This document shows, in pieces, positions 25,178-33,867 of a stretch of 64,000 nt of DNA. Both the position numbers and the translations under genes were made by a program. The notes beneath the pieces are model-generated. The model worked only from the letters and a program-made list of their open reading frames with translations. It was not told the origin of the DNA and ran no database searches. The stretch comes from Algoriphagus sp. AK58 (GTDB lineage Bacteria > Bacteroidota > Bacteroidia > Cytophagales > Cyclobacteriaceae). Where the stretch lies: the NCBI RefSeq assembly GCF_014324365.1, contig NZ_QEIG01000014.1:248001-312000 (forward strand), given 5' to 3'. Within the stretch, counting starts at the first letter, position 1, and each line of letters starts with the position of its first letter.

Positions 25178-26560
25178 TCACTTCCCGATACAAAACTTAC
25201 TAAAAATATTCGCCAGCAAATCATCCGTGGTCACTTGCCCGGTAATCTCTCCAAGATAGTGCAAGGCACGTCGGATATCCATGGCAAGGAAATCGTTGGT
25301 CACTTGACTGTCCAATCCGGTGAGTACATCAAGCAGAGACTCCCGGGTTTTAGTCAGGCTGTCGTAGTGGCGAACATTGGTCACGATGGTGTTTCCAGTG
25401 CGGAATTTATCTAGATTAACTAGTTCGAGGATGCGTGCTTTGAGGCCTTCAAGGTTTTCTTTTTTCCCAGCAGAAATAAAAATCGTATCGGGATGTTGAG
25501 ATTTTAACTCACTGATAATATTATCTTTAGCCTTATCTGTTTTATTCGCTACTTTCAGAAAAGGTACGCCCAGATTTTCCAGTTTGTTGATATCCCTGTT
25601 GATCTCTACCAGGTCGGTATCGCTCAGGTCAAAGAGGTACAGAATCAGGGAAGCGGTCTTCATTTTCTCTTGGGTCCGACTTACGCCTATGGCCTCGATG
25701 GTGTCGGTTGTTTCCCGCAAACCGGCCGTATCGATAAATCGGAAGATGACTCCCCCGATGCTGATTTCATCTTCGATAAAATCACGGGTGGTTCCAGCGA
25801 TATCGGAGACGATAGCTTTTTCCTCGTTGAGTAGGGCATTGAGCAGGGTGGATTTTCCGGCATTGGGCTTGCCGGCTATCACGGTGGGAACCCCGTTTTT
25901 GATCACATTGCCCAAATCAAAACTCAATATCAGTTCCTCCACGATCCTGAGAATCCGTTCCACCAACCTCCTCAAGTCGTCCCGACTGGCAAACTCCACG
26001 TCTTCTTCTACAAAGTCGAGTTCCAACTCGATCATCGAGGCAAAGTGGATCAGTTGATTTCGCAATTCTTGGATTTCAGAGGAAAAACCCCCACGCATCT
26101 GATTGAGCGCGGCTTGGTGGCTGGTTTCTGAGTCGGCATGGATCAAATCAGCCACGGCCTCTGCTTGGGCGAGATCAAATTGTCCATTTAAAAAGGCACG
26201 TTGAGTAAATTCTCCTGGCTTGGCTAGTCGGACACCTTTGCGTACAAAGAGCTTGAGCACTTGATTGATGATGTAAGAGGAACCGTGCGTGGAGATTTCG
26301 ACGACATTTTCTTTCGTAAAGGAGCGAGGCGCCTTGAAAATGGATACCAATACCTCATCGATGATCTTTTCTCCATCCCGTATGGTGCCAAAATGAATGG
26401 TATGGGAAGGTTGGTTTTCAAGATTTTTTCCAAAAAAAACCTCATTAGTTAGTCTAATGGCATCTTTTCCGGAAAGACGAATGACGGCAATGGCTCCTAC
26501 TCCCTGAGGAGTGGCTAGGGCGATGATGGTATCTTCGCGCTCTGCGAGGGAAAAACTCAT
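25178..26560 (-). CDS. mnmE: tRNA modification GTPase MnmE
   Basis: A 460-residue protein, full length. It has an N-terminal formyl-THF-binding domain, then G1 GKPNAGKST at ~230-238, G2/G3 with DTAG at ~277, G4 NKTD at ~343, and the C-terminal CIGK motif whose cysteine is needed for activity. With MnmG it adds the 5-carboxymethylaminomethyl-type group at U34 of certain tRNAs. Its start overlaps the stop of the thioredoxin-like gene by 4 bp, so it is the last gene of the metal transport operon. The island begins just beyond its 3' end. Confidence 0.97.
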   Translation of the reverse strand: MSFSLAEREDTIIALATPQGVGAIAVIRLSGKDAIRLTNEVFFGKNLENQPSHTIHFGTIRDGEKIIDEVLVSIFKAPRSFTKENVVEISTHGSSYIINQVLKLFVRKGVRLAKPGEFTQRAFLNGQFDLAQAEAVADLIHADSETSHQAALNQMRGGFSSEIQELRNQLIHFASMIELELDFVEEDVEFASRDDLRRLVERILRIVEELILSFDLGNVIKNGVPTVIAGKPNAGKSTLLNALLNEEKAIVSDIAGTTRDFIEDEISIGGVIFRFIDTAGLRETTDTIEAIGVSRTQEKMKTASLILYLFDLSDTDLVEINRDINKLENLGVPFLKVANKTDKAKDNIISELKSQHPDTIFISAGKKENLEGLKARILELVNLDKFRTGNTIVTNVRHYDSLTKTRESLLDVLTGLDSQVTNDFLAMDIRRALHYLGEITGQVTTDDLLANIFSKFCIGK

Positions 26561-27024
26561 GGTTTTACTCGGAAAGCTTTTTCTACCAGTTCGTTCAAAC
26601 CTTCCAAAAAGGCATCAGCAGGTCGGTAACCGGGAAGTTGGGCAATATTTTGAAGTCCGGGTTCAATGACCACAAAATTGGGATAGGAGCGAACCCGCAT
26701 GGCGGCGGCCATATCCGCTTCGCTGTAGGTTTTACCCATAAATTCAAACTTTCGCTGGGTGTTTTCTGCATTCAGTTTTACCGCATAAAAGTTTTGCTTG
26801 AGATGTGCGATAACTTTAGGATTCGTAAAAGTCTCTTTGTCCATTTTTTTACACCAACCACACCAATCCGTATAGACATCAACCAAGATCATTTTGGGTT
26901 GTTTGGTATTGGCTGCAATGGCCTCCTCAAACTTCATCCACTGAATCTGATCCTGAGCTTTTAAGGAAAGACTCAAAAGCAAACTGAAAACTAGAAGTAA
27001 GGTGTATTTCATTTTTCTTATCAT
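26557..27024 (-). CDS. Exported thioredoxin-like protein
   Basis: A 155-residue protein with signal peptide (MKYTLLLVFSLLLSLSLKAQ) and thioredoxin motif WCGWCKK, cysteines at ~55 and 58. This fits the DUF255/thioredoxin-fold group, periplasmic in Bacteroidota, probably a disulfide reductase. The start may be the ATG at 27024 or the one at 27012; the second gives a more standard signal peptide. It directly abuts the permease gene and overlaps mnmE by 4 bp. Confidence 0.85.
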   Translation of the reverse strand: MIRKMKYTLLLVFSLLLSLSLKAQDQIQWMKFEEAIAANTKQPKMILVDVYTDWCGWCKKMDKETFTNPKVIAHLKQNFYAVKLNAENTQRKFEFMGKTYSEADMAAAMRVRSYPNFVVIEPGLQNIAQLPGYRPADAFLEGLNELVEKAFRVKP

Positions 27025-27921
27025 TCAAATACCAAACGGCTTGGCAGCCTTGTAAGTTCCTTGCAGCCAACTTGGTCTCTTTCCTTTAATCAAAGCACTC
27101 ACGAAAAAGAAGACTCCGGCAACGGTAACCATCATACCTGCAATCGAACTATCTAACCAATAAGCAAGATAATAACCCAAAATGGCAATTAAAATGCCAA
27201 GTACTGAGGTAAGTTTTAGAAGTGGAATCAGGCTCTTGGTCCAAAGGAAAGCAGTGGCTGGTGGAACCACCAAAAGTGCCACCACCAAAATAGCCCCAAC
27301 AGACTCAAAACTGCTGACGGTGGTGTAAGATACCATACTCATCAGGGCAAGGTTGATTCCTTTGGCGTTGATGCCAATCACAGAGCTAAAGCTTTCATCG
27401 AAGCTAGTCAGGATCAACTCTTTAAATAACAGGTAGATAAATCCGGATACAAACAGAAAATTCAACCCTGCCAACCAAGTGATTCTTGGCCCCATGGTCA
27501 ATCCACTTTTGGTAATCCAAAGATCAATTGGGAGGTAAGCAATCTCTCCGTACAATACACATTCCTGATCCAGATCAACCTTGTAAGCAAACAGATTGAT
27601 CAGAATAATGCCGATTGCGAAAAGCAGGGTAAAAGTGATCCCGATAGAGGCATCGAGCTGAACTTTGGCCTTTTTGCGCAAGCCCTCAATCATCAACGTG
27701 GCCAAAATCCCCAGCAATCCGGCTCCCATGATGACCTCAAGGCTTCGTTGACTTCCCGACACGAAAAATCCAATCACGATTCCAGGCAACACCGCATGGG
27801 AAATAGCATCACCTGTCATAGACATTTTGCGCAGCATCATAAAGACGCCTAAGAACCCGCAGGAGATCGCGATAAGTGCTCCCGTGAAAATGATCAAAAA
27901 TGCGTTGCTGTCAAAGGTCAT
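27025..27921 (-). CDS. Metal ABC transporter permease
   Basis: A protein of 298 residues from the ATG at 27921. Nothing resembling the family precedes this Met in the longer open frame. It has 8-9 membrane segments and the ABC-3 pattern GDAISHAVLPGIVIGF that contacts the ATPase. It is the second permease of a manganese or zinc importer of the MntABC/ZnuABC class and overlaps the permease-DtxR fusion gene by 11 bp. Two permeases probably form a heterodimer. Confidence 0.9.
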   Translation of the reverse strand: MTFDSNAFLIIFTGALIAISCGFLGVFMMLRKMSMTGDAISHAVLPGIVIGFFVSGSQRSLEVIMGAGLLGILATLMIEGLRKKAKVQLDASIGITFTLLFAIGIILINLFAYKVDLDQECVLYGEIAYLPIDLWITKSGLTMGPRITWLAGLNFLFVSGFIYLLFKELILTSFDESFSSVIGINAKGINLALMSMVSYTTVSSFESVGAILVVALLVVPPATAFLWTKSLIPLLKLTSVLGILIAILGYYLAYWLDSSIAGMMVTVAGVFFFVSALIKGKRPSWLQGTYKAAKPFGI

Positions 27922-29203
27922 GGTTTTCTCGGGGGATAGTTTCCTGATGGGGATCAAGGGTAGGAAAGTTGAGCCGCTTCTCGAGCATGGCTTCGAGTTC
28001 CGGAGTGAGCAAATGTTCCATTTGTTCGGCAGATTCATGGACGTGATCGGGAGCAATATTCATGGACTCATTGAGGTAGAGTTCCCACAATCGATGCAGA
28101 CGAACGATACGCATGGCATCCGAAGTTCCTTGAGAAGTAAGATTTACAAGTGTTTGATTTTTAGTAATAAAACCTTCCTGTAATAAATCTTTGATTGATT
28201 GGTCAATTTGCACTTTTTGATAGGGGTAGAGCTCATAGATTTCCTCTATGGTTAGGCCTTCTTTGTTTTCTTCCCTTGCTTTGTAGAGCGCCTTCATCAA
28301 ATGGTCTTTATGCGTTTTTCTCAGGTATTTTTTTCTGGAAAAGTATCGGAAAATGATCCCGCTTTTCGGAGAAAACATAAAGGAAAGCAAGGCAATCAGG
28401 GAAAGAAAAACCACCACCCAGGGACCGGTGGGCATCTGAGGAATCACGAAGGAAATGTAGGTGCCCAATATCCCAGAGATGATCGAAAAGGAGGCTGCCA
28501 AAATTAAGAGCGGGTTGAGTCTGTCGGTCCAGAATCTCGCAGCAGCACCGGGAGTGATCAGAAGGGCGGCCATCAAGACTACGCCTATCGCCTGAATGCC
28601 GATCACCACCGCAAGAATCATCAGGACATTGAAGAGAAAACGGATCGCTTCCATCGGAAAACCGATCGCTTTTCCATATCCCGGATCAAAGACCATCAGC
28701 CGAAATTCCTTTAGAAAAAGTGTCAATACAATAATAATGGTCAGGGACAATCCTCCATAGATCATCAGATCGGTCTCGGAGATGCCGATGGCATTGCCAA
28801 AAATGAAGGAGTTCAGGCCGGCGATCTCAGGATTGCCTGACTTTTGCAGTGCGGTCAACATTACGATGCCGATACCGAAAAAGACAGATAGAATCGTGGC
28901 GATGATGGTGTCTTCGCTCAGCTTGGTGTTTTTTTTCAGCCAAGAACTCAGAAACGTGGCTAATGCTCCAGAAAGAAACGCGCCAGTAACAATGTAGACG
29001 GGGTTCTTTTCTCCCGCCAAAATGAACCCCAAACAGATTCCTGGCAATACCGCGTGGGAAATGGCATCACCCAAAAGCGCTTTTTTATCCAAAAAAGAAA
29101 AGGTGCCCACGTAAGCAGAACCGATTCCCAAAAGGGTAATGCCCAAAACAACCCACGTGATCGAAGGATCTTGAAAGGTGAAGAAATAGACAAAGTCTTC
29201 CAT
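27911..29203 (-). CDS. Metal ABC transporter permease fused to a DtxR-like domain
   Basis: A 430-residue protein. Residues ~1-290 form an ABC-3 permease with GDAISHAVLPGICLGF and 8-9 membrane segments. Residues ~295-430 form a cytoplasmic DtxR-like domain: a winged-helix part (TIEEIYELYPYQKVQIDQSIKDLLQEGFI) then VRLHRLWELYLNE and HVHESAEQMEHLL, with His/Glu positions as in metal-binding DtxR dimerisation domains. The domain may sense cytoplasmic metal and gate transport. This fusion is known in other Bacteroidota. Confidence 0.85.
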   Translation of the reverse strand: MEDFVYFFTFQDPSITWVVLGITLLGIGSAYVGTFSFLDKKALLGDAISHAVLPGICLGFILAGEKNPVYIVTGAFLSGALATFLSSWLKKNTKLSEDTIIATILSVFFGIGIVMLTALQKSGNPEIAGLNSFIFGNAIGISETDLMIYGGLSLTIIIVLTLFLKEFRLMVFDPGYGKAIGFPMEAIRFLFNVLMILAVVIGIQAIGVVLMAALLITPGAAARFWTDRLNPLLILAASFSIISGILGTYISFVIPQMPTGPWVVVFLSLIALLSFMFSPKSGIIFRYFSRKKYLRKTHKDHLMKALYKAREENKEGLTIEEIYELYPYQKVQIDQSIKDLLQEGFITKNQTLVNLTSQGTSDAMRIVRLHRLWELYLNESMNIAPDHVHESAEQMEHLLTPELEAMLEKRLNFPTLDPHQETIPRENHDL

Positions 29204-29204
29204 A

Positions 29205-29993
29205 CTAGCTTTTGAGCGGGTTAAAGTCTTTGTTTCGAATCAGGTCAGTGACCTTGGTGAGGAGGTTGAGTTTGCCTCCGTAGGTTTTGCGAAGCAAATC
29301 CTCTGTTATCACCAACTCTTTTGGTCCAGAAGCAACCAAGTGCAAATTGAGCATGATCACCCAATCAAAGAAGTTCATCGCAGAGTGGATGTCATGGTGC
29401 ACGACTAGAACAGTTTTTCCGGAGTCAGCCATTTCTTTCAATAATTGAAAAATGGCAGTTTCCGTCGCCATATCAACACCCGCAAACGGTTCGTCCATGA
29501 GGTACAAATCAGCCTGCTGGGCCAAAGCCCGCGCGATAAATACCCGCTGCTGTTGACCTCCTGACAATTCGGATATCTGCCTCTCAACAAATCCTGTCAT
29601 CCCTACCTGTTCAAGACACTGCATGGCGAGGTTCTTTTCTTTTTTTCCAGGCCTACGGAAAAGACCCAATTTCCCATAGGTCCCCATCATGACCACATCC
29701 AGCACCGAAGCAGGAAAATTCCAGTCCACCGATTCACGCTGTGGCACATAGCTGATTCGTGCGCGTACATCATTTAGGGGTTTGTCAAAAATCCGAACAT
29801 AGCCCGAAGTGGGAGGAATCAACCCCATGATGGATTTGATCAGGGTGGATTTTCCTGCACCGTTGGGACCGAGGATACCCACAAGCTTGCCGGAAGGAAG
29901 GCTCAAGTCCACATTCCAAAGTACCGGGTTTTGATCGTAGCTGACCGTAAGGTCATGGATTTCCAACACAGGATTTTCTACTTGGGAGATCAT
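29205..29993 (-). CDS. Metal ABC transporter ATP-binding protein
   Basis: A 262-residue ABC ATPase with Walker A GPNGAGKST at ~42-50, signature LSGGQQQR at ~143 and Walker B LYLMDEPFAG. It energises the manganese/zinc importer coded by its neighbours. It overlaps the binding protein gene by 4 bp and precedes the fusion permease by 1 bp. Confidence 0.93.
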   Translation of the reverse strand: MISQVENPVLEIHDLTVSYDQNPVLWNVDLSLPSGKLVGILGPNGAGKSTLIKSIMGLIPPTSGYVRIFDKPLNDVRARISYVPQRESVDWNFPASVLDVVMMGTYGKLGLFRRPGKKEKNLAMQCLEQVGMTGFVERQISELSGGQQQRVFIARALAQQADLYLMDEPFAGVDMATETAIFQLLKEMADSGKTVLVVHHDIHSAMNFFDWVIMLNLHLVASGPKELVITEDLLRKTYGGKLNLLTKVTDLIRNKDFNPLKS

Positions 29994-30910
29994 GGCAATA
30001 AGTTTTGGTATATGATGTTGAGGTTGGTGGCAAACATCCCGAGATACGTACCAGCCGGGGTTTCCGGAGCATCTAGGCTGTCGGTATAAAGCGGGCCGGC
30101 TAACTGTACGCTTTGGTTTTTTTCAGCAGCTCCGTTAGCAACAGCTTTCAAGGCTTTGGGAGAAATGGTCTGTTCGGCGAAAATGGCTTTGACTTGATGC
30201 TCTTGAATGATCTGAATCAACTCGGTCAAATCCCGGAGTCCGGGTTCGCTGAGTGTGGAGAGCCCTTGTAGTGAATAGACTTCGAGACCATAGGCTTTTC
30301 CAAAATAGGCGAAGGCATCATGGGCAGTGACCAATACCTGATTTTTTGACCTCAATTCATTGACTTTGGTTCTAGCCTCTTGTTCAAGCGTTTCCAGTTT
30401 TTTGAAGTAAGTGGTTGAATTCAATTCAATGCTTGACTTCCATTCAGGCTTCCATTTGACAAGTTCTTCGCTGGCATGCTTCAAGGCTTTTGACCAAAGG
30501 TTAATATCAAACCAGATATGCGGATCGACACTGTGTGCCTCGGGACCCGAGCGAATCAATTGATCTTGGGGTACCCCTTGTGAAACATCTATGATGGATT
30601 GAGTTAAGGTCAATTTCTCGAATATCTCCGTCATTTTGCCTTCCAAGTACAATCCATGGTACACGACGAGATCTGCATTGGTCAACAGGTCGAGATCCCT
30701 AACGGAGGCTTTGTATAAATGAGGATCCACTCCGGCTGGCATGAGCGCAATTACCTCTGCCTTATCACCCACGAGATTTTGAATTCCATCTGCTAGAATG
30801 CTGGTGGTGGCAACAATTAATGGTTTTTCTCTTTGAGTTTCGTAAGCAGGTTTACAAGCTCCGAAGAGGAGAAGCATAGAGACTAAGTAAACTGTCAAAA
30901 ATCTACTCAT
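29990..30910 (-). CDS. Metal-binding lipoprotein of an ABC transporter
   Basis: A 306-residue ZnuA/MntC-type protein. The signal ends in lipobox FGAC, so it is anchored to the membrane. Family ligand regions are visible: VDPHLYKASVRD, VDPHIWFDINLW, TAHDAFAYFG and AIFAEQTISP. It lacks the long His-rich loop of many zinc-binding ZnuA proteins, which slightly favours manganese. It overlaps the regulator and ATPase genes by 4 bp each. Confidence 0.9.
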   Translation of the reverse strand: MSRFLTVYLVSMLLLFGACKPAYETQREKPLIVATTSILADGIQNLVGDKAEVIALMPAGVDPHLYKASVRDLDLLTNADLVVYHGLYLEGKMTEIFEKLTLTQSIIDVSQGVPQDQLIRSGPEAHSVDPHIWFDINLWSKALKHASEELVKWKPEWKSSIELNSTTYFKKLETLEQEARTKVNELRSKNQVLVTAHDAFAYFGKAYGLEVYSLQGLSTLSEPGLRDLTELIQIIQEHQVKAIFAEQTISPKALKAVANGAAEKNQSVQLAGPLYTDSLDAPETPAGTYLGMFATNLNIIYQNLLP

Positions 30911-31569
30911 GACTGAAGTACCAGAATATTGCTAGCGACATCTTTGGACATAAACAAGGTCTTCTTTTGATCCACCAGAATTTCGAGGGATCCATCAAAT
31001 TCCACTTTGTCCAGCACTTTTATCCTTGCCCCAATGTAGGCGCCCACTTTATCCAAATAGCGGAGAAATGCAGCAGAACTGTCCTTAACCGCCACAATTT
31101 GTCCAGTTTGGTCCACATCCATCTCATTGAGCTGTACTCTTGGTCTAGATCTTACATCCCCAAATTCATCCGGAATGGGGTCTCCATGCGGATCAAATTT
31201 CGGAAAGTTGAGGTAAGCATCGAGGCGCTGTATCAGAAGGGGAGATTGGATGTGCTCAAGTTGTTCGGCTACCTCATGTACCTCATCCCAGGCAAAGTTG
31301 AGTTTTTCAACCAAAAAAACTTCCCAAAGTCGGTGTTTCCGGATGGTCTGTAGGGCATAACGTTTCCCCGTTTCGGTGATCTGCAGTCCGTAATACTTAC
31401 GGTATTCGATCACTTCTTTTTCTCCAAGCTTGCGCAGCATATCGCTGACGGAGGCAGGCTTGGTGTTGATTTCAGCCGCAATGTCATTGGTGGACACGCT
31501 TTTTTTTCCTCCATCGGAGAGGTGGTAGATCGCTTTCAGGTAATTCTCTTCCGCAACAGTCAATTCCAT
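30907..31569 (-). CDS. DtxR/MntR-family metal-dependent regulator
   Basis: A protein of 220 residues from the ATG at 31569 (a further in-frame ATG is 24 bp upstream). A winged-helix DNA-binding domain (ENYLKAIYHL, TNDIAAEINTKPASVSDMLRKL) is followed by the dimerisation/metal domain (HRLWEVFLVEKL, HEVAEQLEHI) and a FeoA/SH3-like C-terminal domain. With bound metal it should repress the importer. It is the first gene of the operon, and palindromic sites lie just upstream. Confidence 0.92.
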   Translation of the reverse strand: MELTVAEENYLKAIYHLSDGGKKSVSTNDIAAEINTKPASVSDMLRKLGEKEVIEYRKYYGLQITETGKRYALQTIRKHRLWEVFLVEKLNFAWDEVHEVAEQLEHIQSPLLIQRLDAYLNFPKFDPHGDPIPDEFGDVRSRPRVQLNEMDVDQTGQIVAVKDSSAAFLRYLDKVGAYIGARIKVLDKVEFDGSLEILVDQKKTLFMSKDVASNILVLQS

Positions 31570-31607
31570 AGGTAGCTCAAAATAATAAGCCAAATGTAAA
31601 AATTAAA

Positions 31608-31621
31608 TTAGATATATCTAA
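31608..31621. promoter_or_regulatory. Palindromic operator candidate 1 (DtxR/MntR type)
   Basis: Perfect 14-bp palindrome TTAGATATATCTAA, 38 bp upstream of the regulator start. It is followed by AAATAAATTTA, which is also found next to the second site. Symmetric AT-rich sites of this form are typical operators of DtxR/MntR-family repressors, so autoregulation is likely. Confidence 0.6.
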
Positions 31622-31682
31622 AAATAAATTTAATAGACGCTAAAAGAAGTGTGGAAAACCCAAAAATAGCTGTGTTTTAATA

Positions 31683-31698
31683 TTTAGATTAGGCTAAA
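31683..31698. promoter_or_regulatory. Palindromic operator candidate 2 (DtxR/MntR type)
   Basis: TTTAGATTAGGCTAAA, an imperfect palindrome with arms TTTAG and CTAAA, again followed by AATAAATTTA. It shares TTAGAT-N4-CTAAAAATAAATTTA with the site 75 bp away, which marks both as copies of one element. The 31594-31892 gap holds these two sites and a hairpin at 31843; no gene is seen. Confidence 0.5.
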
Positions 31699-31842
31699 AA
31701 TAAATTTAGACCACATGATAAACCTATGTAAACATCAATAAATCAATGGATTATAAATACTTGTCTTAGTGCAAATGATTAAAAAGGGTTGAGAAATCCG
31801 AGTTTCCATTTCCGGGATTTGAGTGTAAAAAATGGGGGAGAG

Positions 31843-31868
31843 GTGGATAAGTTTCCACACTTATCCAC
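31843..31868. terminator. Inverted repeat with DnaA-box-like arms
   Basis: GTGGATAAGT (31843-31852) and ACTTATCCAC (31859-31868) form a perfect 10-bp hairpin with a 6-nt loop, 25 bp after the stop of the glycosyltransferase gene on the minus strand. No clear T-run follows, so it may be a weak terminator. The arms also resemble DnaA boxes (TTATCCACA). Confidence 0.45.
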
Positions 31869-31892
31869 TTTCCAAAGGAAAATCAGGGAGAA

Positions 31893-33020
31893 TTAAGACA
31901 GGAGATTTTGGATAGCTTCTTGAAAATGAAGCCTTTCAGTTTTCCACAATACTGACCTAGGCACTGGTGTGGAAAAGTAGTTCTGGGATAGGGCTTGTTG
32001 AAAAGTCGCTACGGCGAGTTGAGTCTGCTGAAAGTCGACCGAAAAGCCACCCTTGAAGCTATTGTAAAAATTTTCCCAATTCGGGTTAGGAGTCATCAAA
32101 ATGGGAATGCCTAAAGCAGCGCATTCAAAGAGCTTAGTGGGAAGTTTGTCTTGTATAACAGGATGGATTGCGTAGGGCAAAAGTGACACATCTGAACAGT
32201 TCAAAACTTTCTCAATCTTTCGATAAAGAATGGGGAAATCAGAAATTTCCAGATGAACCTGTGAGCAATTTCTGGCCTGTTGGACTAGCTGAATCTTGTA
32301 CTCCTTTATTGGACAATGACCGATGACCTCTAGTTCAAAATGGGGATAAACTTCTAGGAGTTTTTGAAACCAGATCAAACCTTCCAAAGTGCCATAGGCA
32401 GGAGTTAGAGTACCTGTTATGCAGAATTTAAGTTTTTTAAATGGATCCAGTCGAAGCTGGGATACTTTCCTGATTTCCCCTTGATACTTATTTTCTAGTA
32501 CCAGAAATGGCTTTTTCTCCGGCATTTCGGAAATGTAGCTGGACTCAGCCAAAAGAAATAAATCAATTCCCTGAACCTGTTCTGCTTTTTGGATGAGGTA
32601 GTTTGCCAGTTTTTTTTTCCAAAAAGGGAGACTTGGATTCAGATCCAGATTTTTACGATAGTTCTCCTGCACATCATAGACAAGCTTGAACGTAAAAAAT
32701 AGCTTAAAGAAAGCTGACAATGGAAGGTATTCGTAAGTGCAACAAATCAAGAGTTTGGGCCTTACTTGAATTAATATCTTAGCAAATCTGAACTGTGCCA
32801 TCCAACGATCCCACTTGGAATGGAAATGGCTCATAGAAGAAAAGAATCGGATTTTGGGGTACCTATCGGGCTTTTCCGAAGAAAAACCTATGATGTTTAG
32901 GCTGTATTTATTTGTTTCGCCAAGCGAAAGGGCCAGCTTTTGAAAGGCACGCACATCCTCTAAGGGCTTCAGCGTGGAAGCAATTACTACAGGAATCAAA
33001 TTGGCCCCCTCAAGACTCAT
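31893..33020 (-). CDS. Glycosyltransferase family 4/1-type protein
   Basis: A 375-residue GT-B fold protein: N-terminal domain ending around KLVYDVQENYRKN, and C-terminal Rossmann domain beginning KLKFCITGTLTPAYGTLEGL, with the donor-binding region around LPTKLFECAALGIPILMTPNPNW. It probably transfers a sugar to a cell-surface glycan or lipid. The substrate cannot be told. It is divergent from dapD with a 21-bp gap and is not in a polysaccharide cluster. Confidence 0.8.
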   Translation of the reverse strand: MSLEGANLIPVVIASTLKPLEDVRAFQKLALSLGETNKYSLNIIGFSSEKPDRYPKIRFFSSMSHFHSKWDRWMAQFRFAKILIQVRPKLLICCTYEYLPLSAFFKLFFTFKLVYDVQENYRKNLDLNPSLPFWKKKLANYLIQKAEQVQGIDLFLLAESSYISEMPEKKPFLVLENKYQGEIRKVSQLRLDPFKKLKFCITGTLTPAYGTLEGLIWFQKLLEVYPHFELEVIGHCPIKEYKIQLVQQARNCSQVHLEISDFPILYRKIEKVLNCSDVSLLPYAIHPVIQDKLPTKLFECAALGIPILMTPNPNWENFYNSFKGGFSVDFQQTQLAVATFQQALSQNYFSTPVPRSVLWKTERLHFQEAIQNLLS

Positions 33021-33041
33021 AAACGAAACTAAATAAATCTA

Positions 33042-33857
33042 ATGGAACTCAAAACGATCATCGAGAACGCCTGGGAAAACAGGGAATTGCTCAAAGAAAA
33101 AGAAACCGAAATTGCCATCAAGACCATTATTGCTGATTTGGACGCTGGTCAACTTAGAGTCGCTGAACCTACTAAAGATGGGAATTGGCAAGTAAATGAA
33201 TGGATTAAAAAAGCAGTGATTCTTTATTTCCCTATCCAAAAAATGCAGACCATAGAAGTGGGCCCCTTTGAGTTTCATGATAAGATGGCTCTGAAAACAA
33301 ACTATGCCAAACAGGGTGTAAGAGTGGTTCCTCATGCAGTTGCCCGCTACGGGGCTTACTTGGCTAGCGGTGTGGTGATGATGCCAAGTTATGTTAATAT
33401 CGGAGCCTATGTGGACAGTGGCACGATGGTTGATACCTGGGCTACCGTCGGATCTTGTGCGCAGATTGGCAAAAACGTTCATTTGAGTGGTGGAGTGGGA
33501 ATCGGTGGAGTGCTTGAACCCGTTCAGGCAGCACCGGTAATTGTAGAAGACGGAGCTTTTATTGGTAGCCGTGCGATAATAGTGGAAGGTGTAAGGATCG
33601 GTAAGGAGGCAGTGATCGGAGCAGGCGTTACTTTGACCGCGAGTTCAAAAATCATAGATGTGACAGGATCTGAGCCTGTTGAATACAAAGGTTACGTACC
33701 GCCTCGTTCAGTAGTGATCCCAGGATCTATTTCTAAAACTTTCCCTGCCGGAACCTACCAAGTTCCCTGCGCTTTGATCATCGGTCAGCGTAAGGCTTCT
33801 ACAGATCTCAAGACTTCCCTCAATGATGCGCTTAGAGAAAATAATGTAGCAGTCTAA
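33042..33857 (+). CDS. dapD: 2,3,4,5-tetrahydropyridine-2,6-dicarboxylate N-succinyltransferase
   Basis: A 271-residue protein with a left-handed beta-helix of hexapeptide repeats at ~100-215 (GAYVDSGTMVDTWATVGSCAQIG, GVGIGG, EDGAFIGSRAIIVEGVRIG). It catalyses the succinylation step of diaminopimelate and lysine biosynthesis, feeding peptidoglycan. Full length. It is 10 bp upstream of a TPR lipoprotein gene, probably co-transcribed. Confidence 0.96.
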   Translation: MELKTIIENAWENRELLKEKETEIAIKTIIADLDAGQLRVAEPTKDGNWQVNEWIKKAVILYFPIQKMQTIEVGPFEFHDKMALKTNYAKQGVRVVPHAVARYGAYLASGVVMMPSYVNIGAYVDSGTMVDTWATVGSCAQIGKNVHLSGGVGIGGVLEPVQAAPVIVEDGAFIGSRAIIVEGVRIGKEAVIGAGVTLTASSKIIDVTGSEPVEYKGYVPPRSVVIPGSISKTFPAGTYQVPCALIIGQRKASTDLKTSLNDALRENNVAV

Positions 33858-33867
33858 ACCAACTATA

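Noticed and set aside
31843..31868. Chromosomal origin (oriC)
   Set aside because: Only two DnaA-box-like sequences in one hairpin, no dnaA, dnaN or box cluster nearby.
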